Assembly (NCBI GenBank): GCA_900114805.1
Contig: FOZN01000002.1
Coordinates: 779,781 to 843,780, forward strand
DNA length: 64,000 nucleotides
Direction of reading: 5' to 3'
Source of the DNA: Agrococcus baldri
Lineage (GTDB): Bacteria > Actinomycetota > Actinomycetes > Actinomycetales > Microbacteriaceae
This document shows, in pieces, positions 51,031 through 60,274 of this stretch. The stretch's first letter is position 1. Every line of letters begins with the position of its first letter. The position numbers were made by a program, and so were the translations under genes. The notes under the pieces were generated by a model, which was not told the origin of the DNA, did no database searches, and saw only the letters and a program-made list of their open reading frames with translations.

Positions 51031-52314
51031 GTGCGACCCACCCCCGAGCAGCGCAAGGCCGTCGTCGACGCCGTCGATGCGGCATTCGACGAGCAGCTGC
51101 GAGCGACCGAGCAGCTCGTCAGGATCCCGTCGCTGCGCGGGCAGGAGCGCGAGGCGCAGGACCTGCTCGAGACCTGGATGCGCGACCTCGGCCTGACCGT
51201 CGACCGCTGGACGCTCGAAGCGGCATCCCTGGCCGAGCACCCCGGCGCCGGCGCCATCGCGGTCGACTACGACGACACCGAGGTGGTCGTCGGCACGCTC
51301 GAGCCCGCACCCGGCGCCGCCGCGGAGGGCCGGTCGCTCATCATCAACGGCCACGTCGACGTCGTGCCCACCGGCTCGCGCGAGCTCTGGAGTCGCGACC
51401 CGTTCGAGCCGCACACCGAGGACGGCTGGATGTACGGCCGCGGCACGGGCGACATGAAGGCCGGTGTCGTGGCCAACGTGTGGGCGCTGCACGCGCTTCG
51501 CGCCGCGGGTTTGCGCCCGGCGGCCCGCGTGCACCTGCAGTCGGTGCCGGAAGAGGAGTCGACCGGCAACGGCACCATCGCGTGCCTGCAGCGCGGCTAC
51601 CAGGCGGATGCCGTGATCATCTCGGAGCCGTCGGGCGACTCTGTCGTGCGCGCCCACGTCGGCGTCATCTGGTTCCGCGTGCGCGTCTACGGCAAGGCCG
51701 CGCACGCCTCCGAGATGTCGGTCGGCACGAACGCGATCGACGCGGCCTACGCGACCATCGCCGAGCTGCGGCGCATGGAGGAGGCGTGGAACGCGCTCGT
51801 GCCCGGCTCCGCCCACTTCGCCGACCAGGAGCATCCGCTCAACCTCAACATCGGCACGATCCGTGCGGGCGACTGGCCCTCGAGCGTGCCCGACATGTGC
51901 GAGCTCGGCATCCGCGTCTCGTTCCTGCCCGAGCAGGACGTCGACGAGTGCTGGGCCGAGATCCAGCAGCGGGTAGAGACGGCGATCGCGGACCTCGACG
52001 GCGTGCGGGCCGAGACAGAGCGGCTCGGCTTCTACGCCGACGGCTACGTGCTCGAGGAGGGCAGCGAGGCCGAGGCCGTGCTCGCCGCTGCGCACCGCGA
52101 GGCCGCGGGCGAGGAGCTCGCGTCGGCTGCGGTCGCGGGCTACATCGACTCGCGCTGCTATGGACTGTTTGCCGACACTCCCGCGCTCGTCTACGGGCCC
52201 CGCGGCATCCGCCTGCACGGCGCCGACGAGGGCGTCGAGCTCGAATCGGTGCGCCGCGTGACGAGGGCGATGGCCCTCTTCATCGCCGAGTGGTGCGGCG
52301 TCACCGAGGCGTAG
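51031..52314 (+). CDS. M20-family metallopeptidase/deacylase (ArgE/DapE type)
   Basis: 427 residues from GTG 51031, with AAGGAGG seven bases upstream. Zinc-site motifs in order: SLIINGHVDVVPTG (His, Asp), YGRGTGDMKAGVVANVWALHAL (bridging Asp), SVPEEESTGNGT (catalytic and metal Glu) and a later RLHGADEGVELES (metal His). The internal dimerisation domain includes VYGKAAHASEMSVGTNAIDAA. Members remove N-acyl groups from amino acids (ArgE, DapE, allantoate-type). It follows lysR by 176 bases in the same direction and would act on the imported compound after or instead of the amidohydrolase. Confidence 0.9.
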   Translation: MRPTPEQRKAVVDAVDAAFDEQLRATEQLVRIPSLRGQEREAQDLLETWMRDLGLTVDRWTLEAASLAEHPGAGAIAVDYDDTEVVVGTLEPAPGAAAEGRSLIINGHVDVVPTGSRELWSRDPFEPHTEDGWMYGRGTGDMKAGVVANVWALHALRAAGLRPAARVHLQSVPEEESTGNGTIACLQRGYQADAVIISEPSGDSVVRAHVGVIWFRVRVYGKAAHASEMSVGTNAIDAAYATIAELRRMEEAWNALVPGSAHFADQEHPLNLNIGTIRAGDWPSSVPDMCELGIRVSFLPEQDVDECWAEIQQRVETAIADLDGVRAETERLGFYADGYVLEEGSEAEAVLAAAHREAAGEELASAAVAGYIDSRCYGLFADTPALVYGPRGIRLHGADEGVELESVRRVTRAMALFIAEWCGVTEA

Positions 52315-52374
52315 CGCGCACCGACGGTGACGCGACTGCTGCGCGTGCGCCGTGGGCTCGGCCGATGGCCTCGA

Positions 52375-53394
52375 CTACGCCGGGAGCGGCTGCCGCGAGA
52401 CCGGCCGCTCCTCGGCGTCGAGCACCCGGCCCATGCGCTTGCGCGTGCGCAGGTGGTGCACGCGCCCGACGACGCGCGCCTCGGGGAATGCATCGAGGAT
52501 GCGCGGTTCCAGCGCGACCGAGGCGGCGAGCGTGCGGCTGTAGGCGGTGACCGCCAGTTGCGCATCGCCCGAGAGCGAGGCTGCGAGCCGCAGCTCCCGC
52601 ATGCCGCGCAGGCGCGCCGCGACGGCGTCGAGCGGCAGCATGGGCGCCTCGAGCAGCCAGGTGCGCTCCACCTGCCAGCCAGCCTTGCGGGGCGAGAGGT
52701 CGCAGCGCATCGAGACCGACCCGTCGGCCAGCAGCCGCTGCACGCGGCGGTGCACCGTGGTCGGATGCTGCCCCAGGGTCCGCGCGAGGGTCGCGATGGG
52801 CGCTCGTGGCGCCTCGATGAGTGCCGCGATGACCGCGTCGTCCCCGGCGCGCTCCACGCGCGGCTGGCCGGCGCGGGCCGGAGCGAGCCCGGCGGCCGCG
52901 CGCTGCTCGCGCTCGGTGAGCGCATCGAGCCGCCACTGGGCGCCCTCGGCGTGCACGCGCACCGCGATGCGCACAATCGCGTCGATGCCTGGCACGAGCT
53001 GCGGCAGCTCGTCGAGCAGCAGCGCCACGAGCGCGGGCTGGTCGGGCGCGAAGACCGTCGCGGTCAGGGAGCCCAGCCGGTCAGTCTCGCTCACGCCCAC
53101 GACGGCGGGCTGCGCGCACAGCCGCTGCAGCACCTCCTCGCGCGCGAGCCGCACGCCACGCACATCGAGCTCCACGAACGCCGTCTGCCAGCCGGTCGCC
53201 TGCGGGTTCGGGTAGACGCTCAGCCACGCCGAGCCGTCGGCCTCCAGCCGGCGCCAGCGGGACGCGAGCATCGTCGGCGAGCCGCCCAGCACCCGAGCGG
53301 CGTCGGCCCAGCTCGCGCGCGGAGCGATCTGCAGCAGGTGCGCGAGCCGCAGGTCAGTCTCGTCGGGCAGCGGTGCCGCATGATCCGAGTCCAC
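52375..53394 (-). CDS. Tandem Lrp/AsnC-type transcriptional regulator
   Basis: About 339 residues, twice the size of a normal Lrp protein, with two copies of the HTH plus RAM domain plan. Copy one: DETDLRLAHLLQIAPRASWADAARVLGGSPTMLASRWRRLEADGSAWLSVYPNP. Copy two: DDAVIAALIEAPRAPIATLARTLGQHPTTVHRRVQRLLADGSVSMRCDLSP. Each is followed by a ligand-sensing half (GSLTATVFAPDQPALVALLLDELPQLVPGID; SLSGDAQLAVTAYSRTLAASVALEP). GTG 53394 after AAGGGGG is preferred; ATG 53430 would add 12 residues. It is divergent from an M20 gene that heads the next catabolic operon, the likely target. Confidence 0.88.
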   Translation of the reverse strand: MDSDHAAPLPDETDLRLAHLLQIAPRASWADAARVLGGSPTMLASRWRRLEADGSAWLSVYPNPQATGWQTAFVELDVRGVRLAREEVLQRLCAQPAVVGVSETDRLGSLTATVFAPDQPALVALLLDELPQLVPGIDAIVRIAVRVHAEGAQWRLDALTEREQRAAAGLAPARAGQPRVERAGDDAVIAALIEAPRAPIATLARTLGQHPTTVHRRVQRLLADGSVSMRCDLSPRKAGWQVERTWLLEAPMLPLDAVAARLRGMRELRLAASLSGDAQLAVTAYSRTLAASVALEPRILDAFPEARVVGRVHHLRTRKRMGRVLDAEERPVSRQPLPA

Positions 53395-53514
53395 AGCCCC
53401 CCCTTGACGCACGATCCTGAGATGAACCATGCGCTGAATGCCAATTCCCCATGATGACACGGCCTGCGCTGCGGATCGGCGGATGCTGGCTGGCAGACCC
53501 GAAGAGAGGTGCCA

Positions 53515-54756
53515 ATGGACGCCACCGCCACCGCCAGCAGCATCGACGAAGCCGCAGCCAGCATCGAGCAGCGCATGATCGCGCTGCGCCACGCCCTGCA
53601 CCGCGACCCCGAAGTCGGCCTCGACCTGCCCCGCACGCAGCGCAAGGTGCTCGACGAACTCGCCGACCTGCCGCTCGAGATCACGCTCGGCCAGGACTGC
53701 TCGTCGATCACGGCGGTGCTGCGCGGCAGCGGCGGCCCGGATGCGCCGGCCGTGCTACTGCGCGCCGACATGGACGCGCTCGCCGTCGACGAGCAGTCCG
53801 GCGTCCCCTATGCATCAGAGGTGCCCGGCGCCATGCACGCCTGCGGGCACGACCTGCACACGGCCATGCTCGCAGGCGCCGCCCGCATCCTCGCCGAACG
53901 TCGGCACGAGCTGCCCGGCGACGTCGTGCTCATGTTCCAGCCCGGCGAGGAGATGCACGACGGTGGCGCCGTGATGGTGCGCGAGGGCGTGCTCGACGCC
54001 GCCGGCCGCCGCGCCGACGCCGCCTACGCCCTGCACGTGATGTCCTCCCGCTACCCGCCCGGCACGATCGCCACCCGCGAAGGCGCGATCATGGCCGCCG
54101 CCGACGGCTTCGCGGTCACGATCCACGGCCGCGGCGGCCACTCCTCCGCGCCGCACCTGGCCGTCGACCCGGTGCCCGTGGCCGCCGAGTGCGTGCTGGC
54201 GCTCCAGTCCTACGTCACCCGTCGCGTTGACGTGTTCGATCCCATCGTCGTCGGCATCGGCCACCTCGCGGCGGGCGACCGCCGCGCACCCAACGCGATC
54301 CCGGAGACCGCGCAGCTCACCGCATCCGTCCGCTCCTGGTCGCACGCCGCGCGCGCCGCGTTCCGCGAGGAGGCAGCGCGTCTCGTGCGCTCGATCGCCG
54401 AGGCTCACGGCGCGCGCGCCGAGGTCGAGCACCTCGACGGCTACCCCGTGACGCTCAACGACCCGCTCGAGGCGCGCTTCGCGATCGACGTCGCCGCGTC
54501 ACTGCTCGGCGACGACCGGGTGCAGGAGCTGCCCGCGCCGCTCAGCGGCTCCGAGGACTTCAGTCGCGTGCTGGCCGAGGTGCCGGGGGCGTTCCTCGTG
54601 CTCGGCGCGGCACCAGCGGGCGCCGACCCGGCCGCCGTGGCCGACAACCACAGCCCCCACGCCGTCTTCGACGACGGCGTGCTCGTGGACGGCGCCGCCG
54701 TCTACGCCTCCCTCGCCGCACGACGGCTCGCCCAGCTCGCGACGACGCGGGGATGA
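53515..54756 (+). CDS. M20D-family amidohydrolase (N-acyl amino acid hydrolase/hippurate hydrolase type)
   Basis: 413 residues from ATG 53515, preceded by AGAGGTG. Motifs: VLLRADMDALAVDEQSGVPYAS, AMHACGHDLHTAMLAGAARIL (metal Cys-Gly-His), VVLMFQPGEEMHDGG (catalytic Glu), DALHVM-like AAYALHVMSSRYPPGT and DNHSPHAVFDDG (late metal His). This is the AbgA/hippurate hydrolase subgroup that cleaves N-acyl or indole-type amino acid conjugates. It leads an operon: the MFS gene starts at or just after its stop, then an amidohydrolase and ornithine cyclodeaminase. Regulation by the divergent tandem Lrp is likely. Confidence 0.9.
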   Translation: MDATATASSIDEAAASIEQRMIALRHALHRDPEVGLDLPRTQRKVLDELADLPLEITLGQDCSSITAVLRGSGGPDAPAVLLRADMDALAVDEQSGVPYASEVPGAMHACGHDLHTAMLAGAARILAERRHELPGDVVLMFQPGEEMHDGGAVMVREGVLDAAGRRADAAYALHVMSSRYPPGTIATREGAIMAAADGFAVTIHGRGGHSSAPHLAVDPVPVAAECVLALQSYVTRRVDVFDPIVVGIGHLAAGDRRAPNAIPETAQLTASVRSWSHAARAAFREEAARLVRSIAEAHGARAEVEHLDGYPVTLNDPLEARFAIDVAASLLGDDRVQELPAPLSGSEDFSRVLAEVPGAFLVLGAAPAGADPAAVADNHSPHAVFDDGVLVDGAAVYASLAARRLAQLATTRG

Positions 54757-54809
54757 CGAGCGTCGACGGCCCGTCGCCGGCAAGCGACGCCCTCCCGAAA
54801 GGCACCGCC

Positions 54810-56150
54810 ATGACCACCGCCACCCCCACGACCGTGCACGTCGCGCCGCAGCGCAAGCACTCCCTCACCGGCACCGGAGTCGGCAACGCGCTCGAATGGT
54901 TCGACTGGTCGATCTACTCGACCTTCGCGCCGTTCTTCGCCGCGAGCTTCTTCTCGTCCGCCGACCCGGTCTCGGCCTTCCTCTCGACGCTCGTCGTCTT
55001 CGCGGTCGGCTTCCTCGCGCGCCCCGTCGGCGGCCTGCTCTTCGGCCGGCTCGCCGACCGCATCGGCCGCAAGAGCACGCTCGCGATAACCGTCGGCATC
55101 ATCGCCGCCTCCTCCGGCGTCATCGGGCTTTCGCCCACTTACGAGACGATCGGCGTCGCCGCGTCCGTCATCCTCGTCGTCGCGCGACTCGGGCAGGGCC
55201 TCGCCTACGGCGGCGAGCAGCCCGCCGCCGGCGCCTACCTCTCGGAGCAGGCACCGCCCGCGCGCCGCGGCCTCTGGTCGTCGCTCATCTACGGCTCCGG
55301 CACCGTCGGCGCCATGGGCGGCCTCGTGCTCGGCGCGGTGCTCACCGCCACGATCGGCACGCAGGCCGTGACCGAGTGGGCCTGGCGCATCCCCTTCCTC
55401 ATCGCCGGTGTCGGCGGGCTCTTCGCGCTCTACATGCGCACCCGCATGCACGAGTCGGCCACCTTCACCGAGCAGATCGAGCTGCCCGGGGACGCCGCGC
55501 CCAAGCCGAGCCTGTGGGCAGACTTCTGGGCCTCGCGCCGCGCCGCGCTCACGGTCGCGGGCCTCAGCATCGGTCTCACCGTCGTCTACTACTACTGGAT
55601 CGTCGCAGCCTCGGCGTTCTCGATCTCGGTGCTGCAGGCCGAGCCGACGTCGATCCTGGTCGCCGGCATCATCGCCAACGTGATCTTCATCGCCGTGCTG
55701 CCGCTGTGGGGCGCGCTCTCCGATCGGATCGGCCGTCGGCCCGTCATGCTCATCGGCATCGTCGGGTCGATCGCGCTGCTCTTCCCGCTCTCGCAACTCA
55801 TCAATGGCGACCCCGTGCAGCTGGGCATCGCGATGACGATCGCCGGGCTCTTCATCGCCGCGCCGTGCGCCATCTCGCCCGCGATCATGGCCGAGCTCTT
55901 CCCGACCCGCGTGCGCACCGCGGGCGTCGCGCTGCCGCTCGCGATCACCGTCGCGATCTTCGGCGGCACTTCGCTCTACCTGCAGACGTGGCTCTCGACG
56001 ACCTACGGCCCGTGGGCGTTCCTCACCTACGTGACGGTGCTGCTCGTCATCACCGGCATCACGGTGCTGATCATGCCCGAGACCCGCGGCCGCGTGCTCG
56101 GCGATGAGGGCGACGTGTACGCCGAGCGCGCGGCGGCGCGCGCACGATGA
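54810..56150 (+). CDS. MHS-family MFS transporter, copy 2
   Basis: About 446 residues from ATG 54810 (with GAAAGG upstream); an earlier ATG at 54753 overlaps the M20 stop and would add 19 residues. MHS signatures: GTGVGNALEWFDWSIYSTFAPFFAASFF, VGFLARPVGGLLFGRLADRIGRKSTLA and RLGQGLAYGGEQPAAGAYLSEQAP. The EWFDW motif parallels copy 1 (EWYDF), though sequence identity is moderate. It imports the compound handled by the operon. Its stop overlaps the next amidohydrolase start (ATGA). Confidence 0.92.
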   Translation: MTTATPTTVHVAPQRKHSLTGTGVGNALEWFDWSIYSTFAPFFAASFFSSADPVSAFLSTLVVFAVGFLARPVGGLLFGRLADRIGRKSTLAITVGIIAASSGVIGLSPTYETIGVAASVILVVARLGQGLAYGGEQPAAGAYLSEQAPPARRGLWSSLIYGSGTVGAMGGLVLGAVLTATIGTQAVTEWAWRIPFLIAGVGGLFALYMRTRMHESATFTEQIELPGDAAPKPSLWADFWASRRAALTVAGLSIGLTVVYYYWIVAASAFSISVLQAEPTSILVAGIIANVIFIAVLPLWGALSDRIGRRPVMLIGIVGSIALLFPLSQLINGDPVQLGIAMTIAGLFIAAPCAISPAIMAELFPTRVRTAGVALPLAITVAIFGGTSLYLQTWLSTTYGPWAFLTYVTVLLVITGITVLIMPETRGRVLGDEGDVYAERAAARAR

Positions 56151-57622
56151 GCGAATCGCTGCTCATCACCGGGGCGCGGATCGTCGACCTCGCGACCGGC
56201 CGCGCGGACGCACCCACCGCGATGCGCCTGCGCGGCGGCGTGGTCGATGCCGTCGGCAACCTGGCCCCGGCGGATGACGAGCGGGTGCTCGACGCCGCGG
56301 GGCGCTGGTGCATCCCGGGCCTGTGGGACCGCCACGTGCACCTCGACGAGAGCTCGGCGATGCCCGAGCGGCTCGACCTCTACGCGACCGCTTCCGAGGC
56401 CGAGGTGCTCGACGCGGTCGCCGCACGGCTCGCCGCTGCACCCGGGCCCGCCGCCGTCATCGGGATGGGCTACCGCTCCTCCGGCTGGGCTGCCGTGCCG
56501 CGCACGGCGTCGCTCGACGCGGTCGCCGGCGACCGCGTCGTCGCGCTCATCTCGGGCGACGGCCACAACGGCTGGCTAAGCTCCGCCGCCCAGCGCGTGC
56601 TCGGCCTCGACCCGGCCGAGCATCACGCTGCGCTGCACGAGGCCGAGTGGTTCGCGGTCTTCGAGCGCCTGCACGAGCTCGACGACGCCGCCGCGATCGA
56701 CCGTCGCGCGCTCCACGCGCTCGAGCAGGCGGCCGCGCGCGGCGTCACCGGCATCGTCGACATGGGCTTCGGCGCAGCGTGGGATCGCTGGGCGCGCCGA
56801 CCCCGCCCTGCCGCCCGCGTGCGCGCAGCCGTCTACCCGGTGCTCGTCGAGGAGGCGATCGGCCGATCGCTGTGCACCGGGTCGTCGCTCGCCCCGCTCG
56901 TCGAGCAGGGGCCGCTGAAGATCATCACCGACGGCTCGCTCGGCACGCTCACCGCCCACTGCTGCGAGCCCTACCTGCTGCCGGCGGGCGACGAGCGCGC
57001 CGCGGCGCACCCGTGCGGCATCCAGAGCGTGCCCGGCGCCGAGCTCGAGCGCCTGCTCGCGCGTGCCGAGGCGAGTGGACTCGCCGTCGCCGTGCACGCG
57101 ATCGGCGACGCCGCCGTCGACATCGCCCTCGACGCGTTCGCGGCCACGGGCGCACGCGGCGGCATCGAGCACGCGCAGCTCGTGCGGGCCGGCGCCGTCG
57201 AGCGCCTGGCCGAGCTCGGCATCGAGGCGAGCGTGCAGCCTGCCCACCTGCTCGACGACGCGCCGGTGATGGACGCCGTCTGGGCAGACCGCACCGAGCG
57301 AGCCTTCGCGCTCCGCTGGATGCTCGACGCGGGCGTCACGCTCGCGCTCGGCTCCGACGCGCCCGTGGCGCCGCTCGACCCCTGGTTGGCGATCGACGCC
57401 GCCGTCGGGCGCGGGACGACGCCATGGCATCCTGAGCAGGCCATCTCGCGGCGCGAGGCCCTCGCGGCCTCCACCGACGGCACGATGGTGGTCGAGGCGG
57501 GCGCGCGCGCCGATCTCGTGCTGCTCGATGACGACCCGCTGCTGCGCAGCCCCGAGGCGACCGCCTGGGCGACCGTCTGCGATGGCGGCATCACTCACCT
57601 GAGAGAGGAGCGCATCCGATGA
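56147..57622 (+). CDS. Amidohydrolase, YtcJ-like, copy 2
   Basis: 491-residue metal-dependent hydrolase related to the gene at 46843. It shows TGARIVDLATGRADAPTAMRLRGGVVDAVGN, the metal pair WDRHVHLDES, a central LKIITDGSLGTLTAHCCEPY, VAVHAIGDAAVDIALDAF, GGIEHAQLV and LALGSDAPVAPLDPWLAIDAAVGRG. The last part includes the metal Asp. It overlaps its neighbours by four bases on both sides (ATGA), so expression is tightly coupled. Likely substrate: an amide or N-formyl derivative of the amino acid whose later step is ornithine cyclodeaminase. Confidence 0.88.
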   Translation: MSESLLITGARIVDLATGRADAPTAMRLRGGVVDAVGNLAPADDERVLDAAGRWCIPGLWDRHVHLDESSAMPERLDLYATASEAEVLDAVAARLAAAPGPAAVIGMGYRSSGWAAVPRTASLDAVAGDRVVALISGDGHNGWLSSAAQRVLGLDPAEHHAALHEAEWFAVFERLHELDDAAAIDRRALHALEQAAARGVTGIVDMGFGAAWDRWARRPRPAARVRAAVYPVLVEEAIGRSLCTGSSLAPLVEQGPLKIITDGSLGTLTAHCCEPYLLPAGDERAAAHPCGIQSVPGAELERLLARAEASGLAVAVHAIGDAAVDIALDAFAATGARGGIEHAQLVRAGAVERLAELGIEASVQPAHLLDDAPVMDAVWADRTERAFALRWMLDAGVTLALGSDAPVAPLDPWLAIDAAVGRGTTPWHPEQAISRREALAASTDGTMVVEAGARADLVLLDDDPLLRSPEATAWATVCDGGITHLREERIR

Positions 57623-58647
57623 CCACATTCGTCGGCGTCGCCGACATGGCGGCATGGACCAGAGACCTCGGCCCCGAGCGGATCATCGAGCAGATGTCCC
57701 GCACGATCGAGCAGGACTTCGCCCGCTGGCAGTCCTTCGACCTCGTGCCGCGCATCGCGAGTCACACGCCCATCGGCGTGATCGAGCTCATGCCCACGAG
57801 CGACGGGCAGCTGTACGCGTTCAAGTACGTCAACGGCCACCCCTCGAATCCCGGCCGCGGCTACCAGACCGTCACCGCGTTCGGCGCGCTCGCCGATGTC
57901 GACAACGGCTACCCCGTGCTGCTCGCCGAGATGACGCTGCTGACGGCGCTGCGCACCGCGGCGACCTCGGCCATGGCCTCGCGCATCCTGGCCCGCCCGG
58001 GATCCAAGCGCATGGCGATGATCGGGGCGGGCAGCCAGGCGGAGTTCCAGGCGCTCGGCCACCGCGCCGCGCTCGGCATCCAGGAGCTCGCGATCTGGGA
58101 CGTCGACCCGGCGGCGATGCGCAAGGCGCAGCGCAACCTCGAGGCGCTCGGCTTCACGGTGCGGCTGGCCACGAGCGGCGAGGATGCCGTGCGCGGCGCC
58201 GACGTCATCACGACCTGCACTGCCGACAAGGCGCTCGCCACCGTGCTGTTCGATGAGTGGATCGAGCCCGGCGTGCACATCAACGCGATCGGCGGCGACT
58301 GCCCCGGCAAGACCGAGCTCGAGCCGGCGATCCTGCGCCGCGGTCCGGTGTTCGTCGAGCACACGCCGCAGACCCGCGTCGAGGGCGAGATCCAGCATCA
58401 AGGCGACGACTTCGCGGTCACCGAGCTGTGGCAGGTCATCGCGGGCTCGGCCGCCGGGCGCGAGAGCGACCAGCAGGTGACGATCTTCGACTCGGTCGGC
58501 TTCGCCATCGAGGACTTCTCGGCGCTGCGCTTCCTGCACGAGCGCGTGCAGGGCACGGGCCACTCGATCGAGATCGACCTGGTCGCCGAGCCCGAGGATC
58601 CGAAGGACCTCTGGGGCATCATCGGCGCTCCGGTGCCGGCGGTCTGA
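57619..58647 (+). CDS. Ornithine cyclodeaminase/mu-crystallin family protein
   Basis: 342 residues, the usual length of bacterial ornithine cyclodeaminases, which convert ornithine to proline and ammonia using NAD. Visible are the N-terminal GVIELMPTSDGQLYAFKYVNGHPSNPGRGYQTVTAFG, LTALRTAATSAMASRILARPGSKRMAMIGAGSQAEFQALGHR (Rossmann GAGSQA) and GVHINAIGGDCPGKTELEPAIL with the catalytic Asp of the family in GGDCPGKTEL. It is the last gene of the M20-MFS-amidohydrolase operon. Ornithine or another basic amino acid as end product of deacylation is a consistent reading; ketimine reduction or lysine cyclodeamination are alternatives. Confidence 0.93.
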   Translation: MTTFVGVADMAAWTRDLGPERIIEQMSRTIEQDFARWQSFDLVPRIASHTPIGVIELMPTSDGQLYAFKYVNGHPSNPGRGYQTVTAFGALADVDNGYPVLLAEMTLLTALRTAATSAMASRILARPGSKRMAMIGAGSQAEFQALGHRAALGIQELAIWDVDPAAMRKAQRNLEALGFTVRLATSGEDAVRGADVITTCTADKALATVLFDEWIEPGVHINAIGGDCPGKTELEPAILRRGPVFVEHTPQTRVEGEIQHQGDDFAVTELWQVIAGSAAGRESDQQVTIFDSVGFAIEDFSALRFLHERVQGTGHSIEIDLVAEPEDPKDLWGIIGAPVPAV

Positions 58648-58683
58648 GCCGGCGCGCCCCTTTGGCGCCCTTCCGTTCGTCGA

Positions 58684-60165
58684 CTACGGACCGGCGGCCG
58701 AGAGCATGACCCAGAGGGCGGCGCGGCCTGCAAACGACTCGAGGTCGACCTCGAGTTCTCGGCCGAGCGCGCGCACGCGATCGCGCAGGCTGTGCCGGTG
58801 CATGCCGGCGGCGCGGGCGGCCGCGTCCCAGCTGCAATCGTGCGCGAACCACAGCCGCGCGAGCGCGACCTGCTCGGCGGCGGTGGTGTCGCGCGCGAGC
58901 GCTCCCAGCCGTGCTTGCGCGGCCCGCCGCACCTCGGCGTGGTCGAGCAGGCCGAGCAGGCCGTCGACCGCCGGGTCGTAGACGGCGAGCGCCGCGCCCT
59001 CGAGCTCGGCGCGTCGCAGGGCCGAGCGCGCCTGCGCGACCGCGGTCGACGCATCCGCCCACGTCTGCGGCGCCGAGAGCCCGGCCGTCGCGTCGACCCC
59101 TGCGAGCGCCCGTTGCAGGGCGTCGCTGCGGCGCGCCTCCGCCACCACCAGCACGCCATCGTCGCCGATGCGCCACAGCACGTCGCCCGCCTGCCGGCCC
59201 GCGAGCTCGTGCAGGCGATGCCGCAGGCGCGGGGCGCTGGCCGCGGCGATGACGATCGGCGCGCGCGGCAGCGCGGAGCCCGTCTGCGACAGCACCATCG
59301 CCGCCGAGCGAGGATGGCCGCGCAGCGCGAGGTCGATGATGGCGCTCTCGAGCTCGGCGACGCGGTCGCGCGCGGTGGTCGACGTGGCGAGCGCGAGCTC
59401 GAGCAGCGCGGTGGCGTTGCCGACGATCGCCTGGCCGGCGGCGTCCATCGGCTCGTCAGCGCTCACCGTGAGCGCGCCCAGCTGGCGGGCGCCGCTGCCG
59501 AGCGTGTGCACGACGCTCCAGCCGCGCTCGTCGGCGGACACGCGCGTCGTGCGGCGCTGGCCGCGCAACGCCGTCCGGGCAAGCTCGACCGCCTGCGCGC
59601 TCGGCGCGTCCGGGAACGAGTCCCGGACGCCGCCGAGCGCGTCGAGCAGCGTCGCCGTCGCGCCCAGCTCGCGCGAGAGCTGCCGCACGACGCCCGCGGT
59701 GCCGTCCGGCGCCGACGCCGCCGCGGCGAGCGCGCGCTGCGCGGCCACCGCCCAACGGTCGCGGGCGCTCGCGACCTCGGCCGCCCAGCGGATGAGGGCG
59801 AGGAAGGGCGTCGTGTACGGCACCTCGAACAGCGGCAGGCCCGCCGCCGTGCACGCCTGCACGAGCGCATCCGGGGTCTCGTCGGCATGCACGCCGGTGC
59901 CGAATCCGAGCGCGAGCACGCCCTGGTCGACGAGCGATCGAACGTAGCGGGCCGCGTCGATGTCACCCGTGAGCAGCTGCCGCCCGGTCGTCAGCAGCAC
60001 CTGCTCGGGTGCGAGGAACGGCGTCGGGTCGGCGAGGTCGGAACTCGAGACCCACGCGATCGGCTGCCGCCGGCGCTCATCGCCCTCGACGAGCGCCGTG
60101 AGCTCGAGCCCGACCTCGTCGAGCAGCGCCTCGGTCGTCGCCGGGCCCGGAACGCGTGCTGCCAT
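58684..60165 (-). CDS. PucR-family transcriptional regulator
   Basis: 493 residues from ATG 60165. The N-terminal PucR sensory domain has LTALVEGDERRRQPIAWVSSSDLADPTPFLAPEQVLLTTGRQLL, then QGVLALGFGTGVHADETPDALVQACTAAGLPLFEVPYTTPFLALI. A GGDEF-like central part follows. The C-terminal PucR HTH is LARLWFAHDCSWDAAARAAGMHRHSLRDRVRALGRELEVDLESFAGRAALWVML. This family controls purine and GABA/amino-acid catabolism (PucR, GabR-like roles in actinobacteria). It is divergent from gabT, 109 bases away, and probably activates the gab operon. Confidence 0.9.
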   Translation of the reverse strand: MAARVPGPATTEALLDEVGLELTALVEGDERRRQPIAWVSSSDLADPTPFLAPEQVLLTTGRQLLTGDIDAARYVRSLVDQGVLALGFGTGVHADETPDALVQACTAAGLPLFEVPYTTPFLALIRWAAEVASARDRWAVAAQRALAAAASAPDGTAGVVRQLSRELGATATLLDALGGVRDSFPDAPSAQAVELARTALRGQRRTTRVSADERGWSVVHTLGSGARQLGALTVSADEPMDAAGQAIVGNATALLELALATSTTARDRVAELESAIIDLALRGHPRSAAMVLSQTGSALPRAPIVIAAASAPRLRHRLHELAGRQAGDVLWRIGDDGVLVVAEARRSDALQRALAGVDATAGLSAPQTWADASTAVAQARSALRRAELEGAALAVYDPAVDGLLGLLDHAEVRRAAQARLGALARDTTAAEQVALARLWFAHDCSWDAAARAAGMHRHSLRDRVRALGRELEVDLESFAGRAALWVMLSAAGP

Positions 60166-60225
60166 GGTGGCAAGTATGGCGCAAGACCATGCCGACGCGG
60201 CAGAGCAGCGCGACGTCCGCCGACC

Positions 60226-60231
60226 TAGCGT
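60226..60231 (+). promoter_or_regulatory. Candidate -10 box of the gabT operon
   Basis: TAGCGT followed by a leader of about 37 bases and AGGAGG before ATG 60275. No clear -35 box is present, as expected if the promoter needs an activator. Confidence 0.4.
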
Positions 60232-60274
60232 GGAGGCATCTCGCGCGACGACGCGCACCCACGAGGAGGACTTG

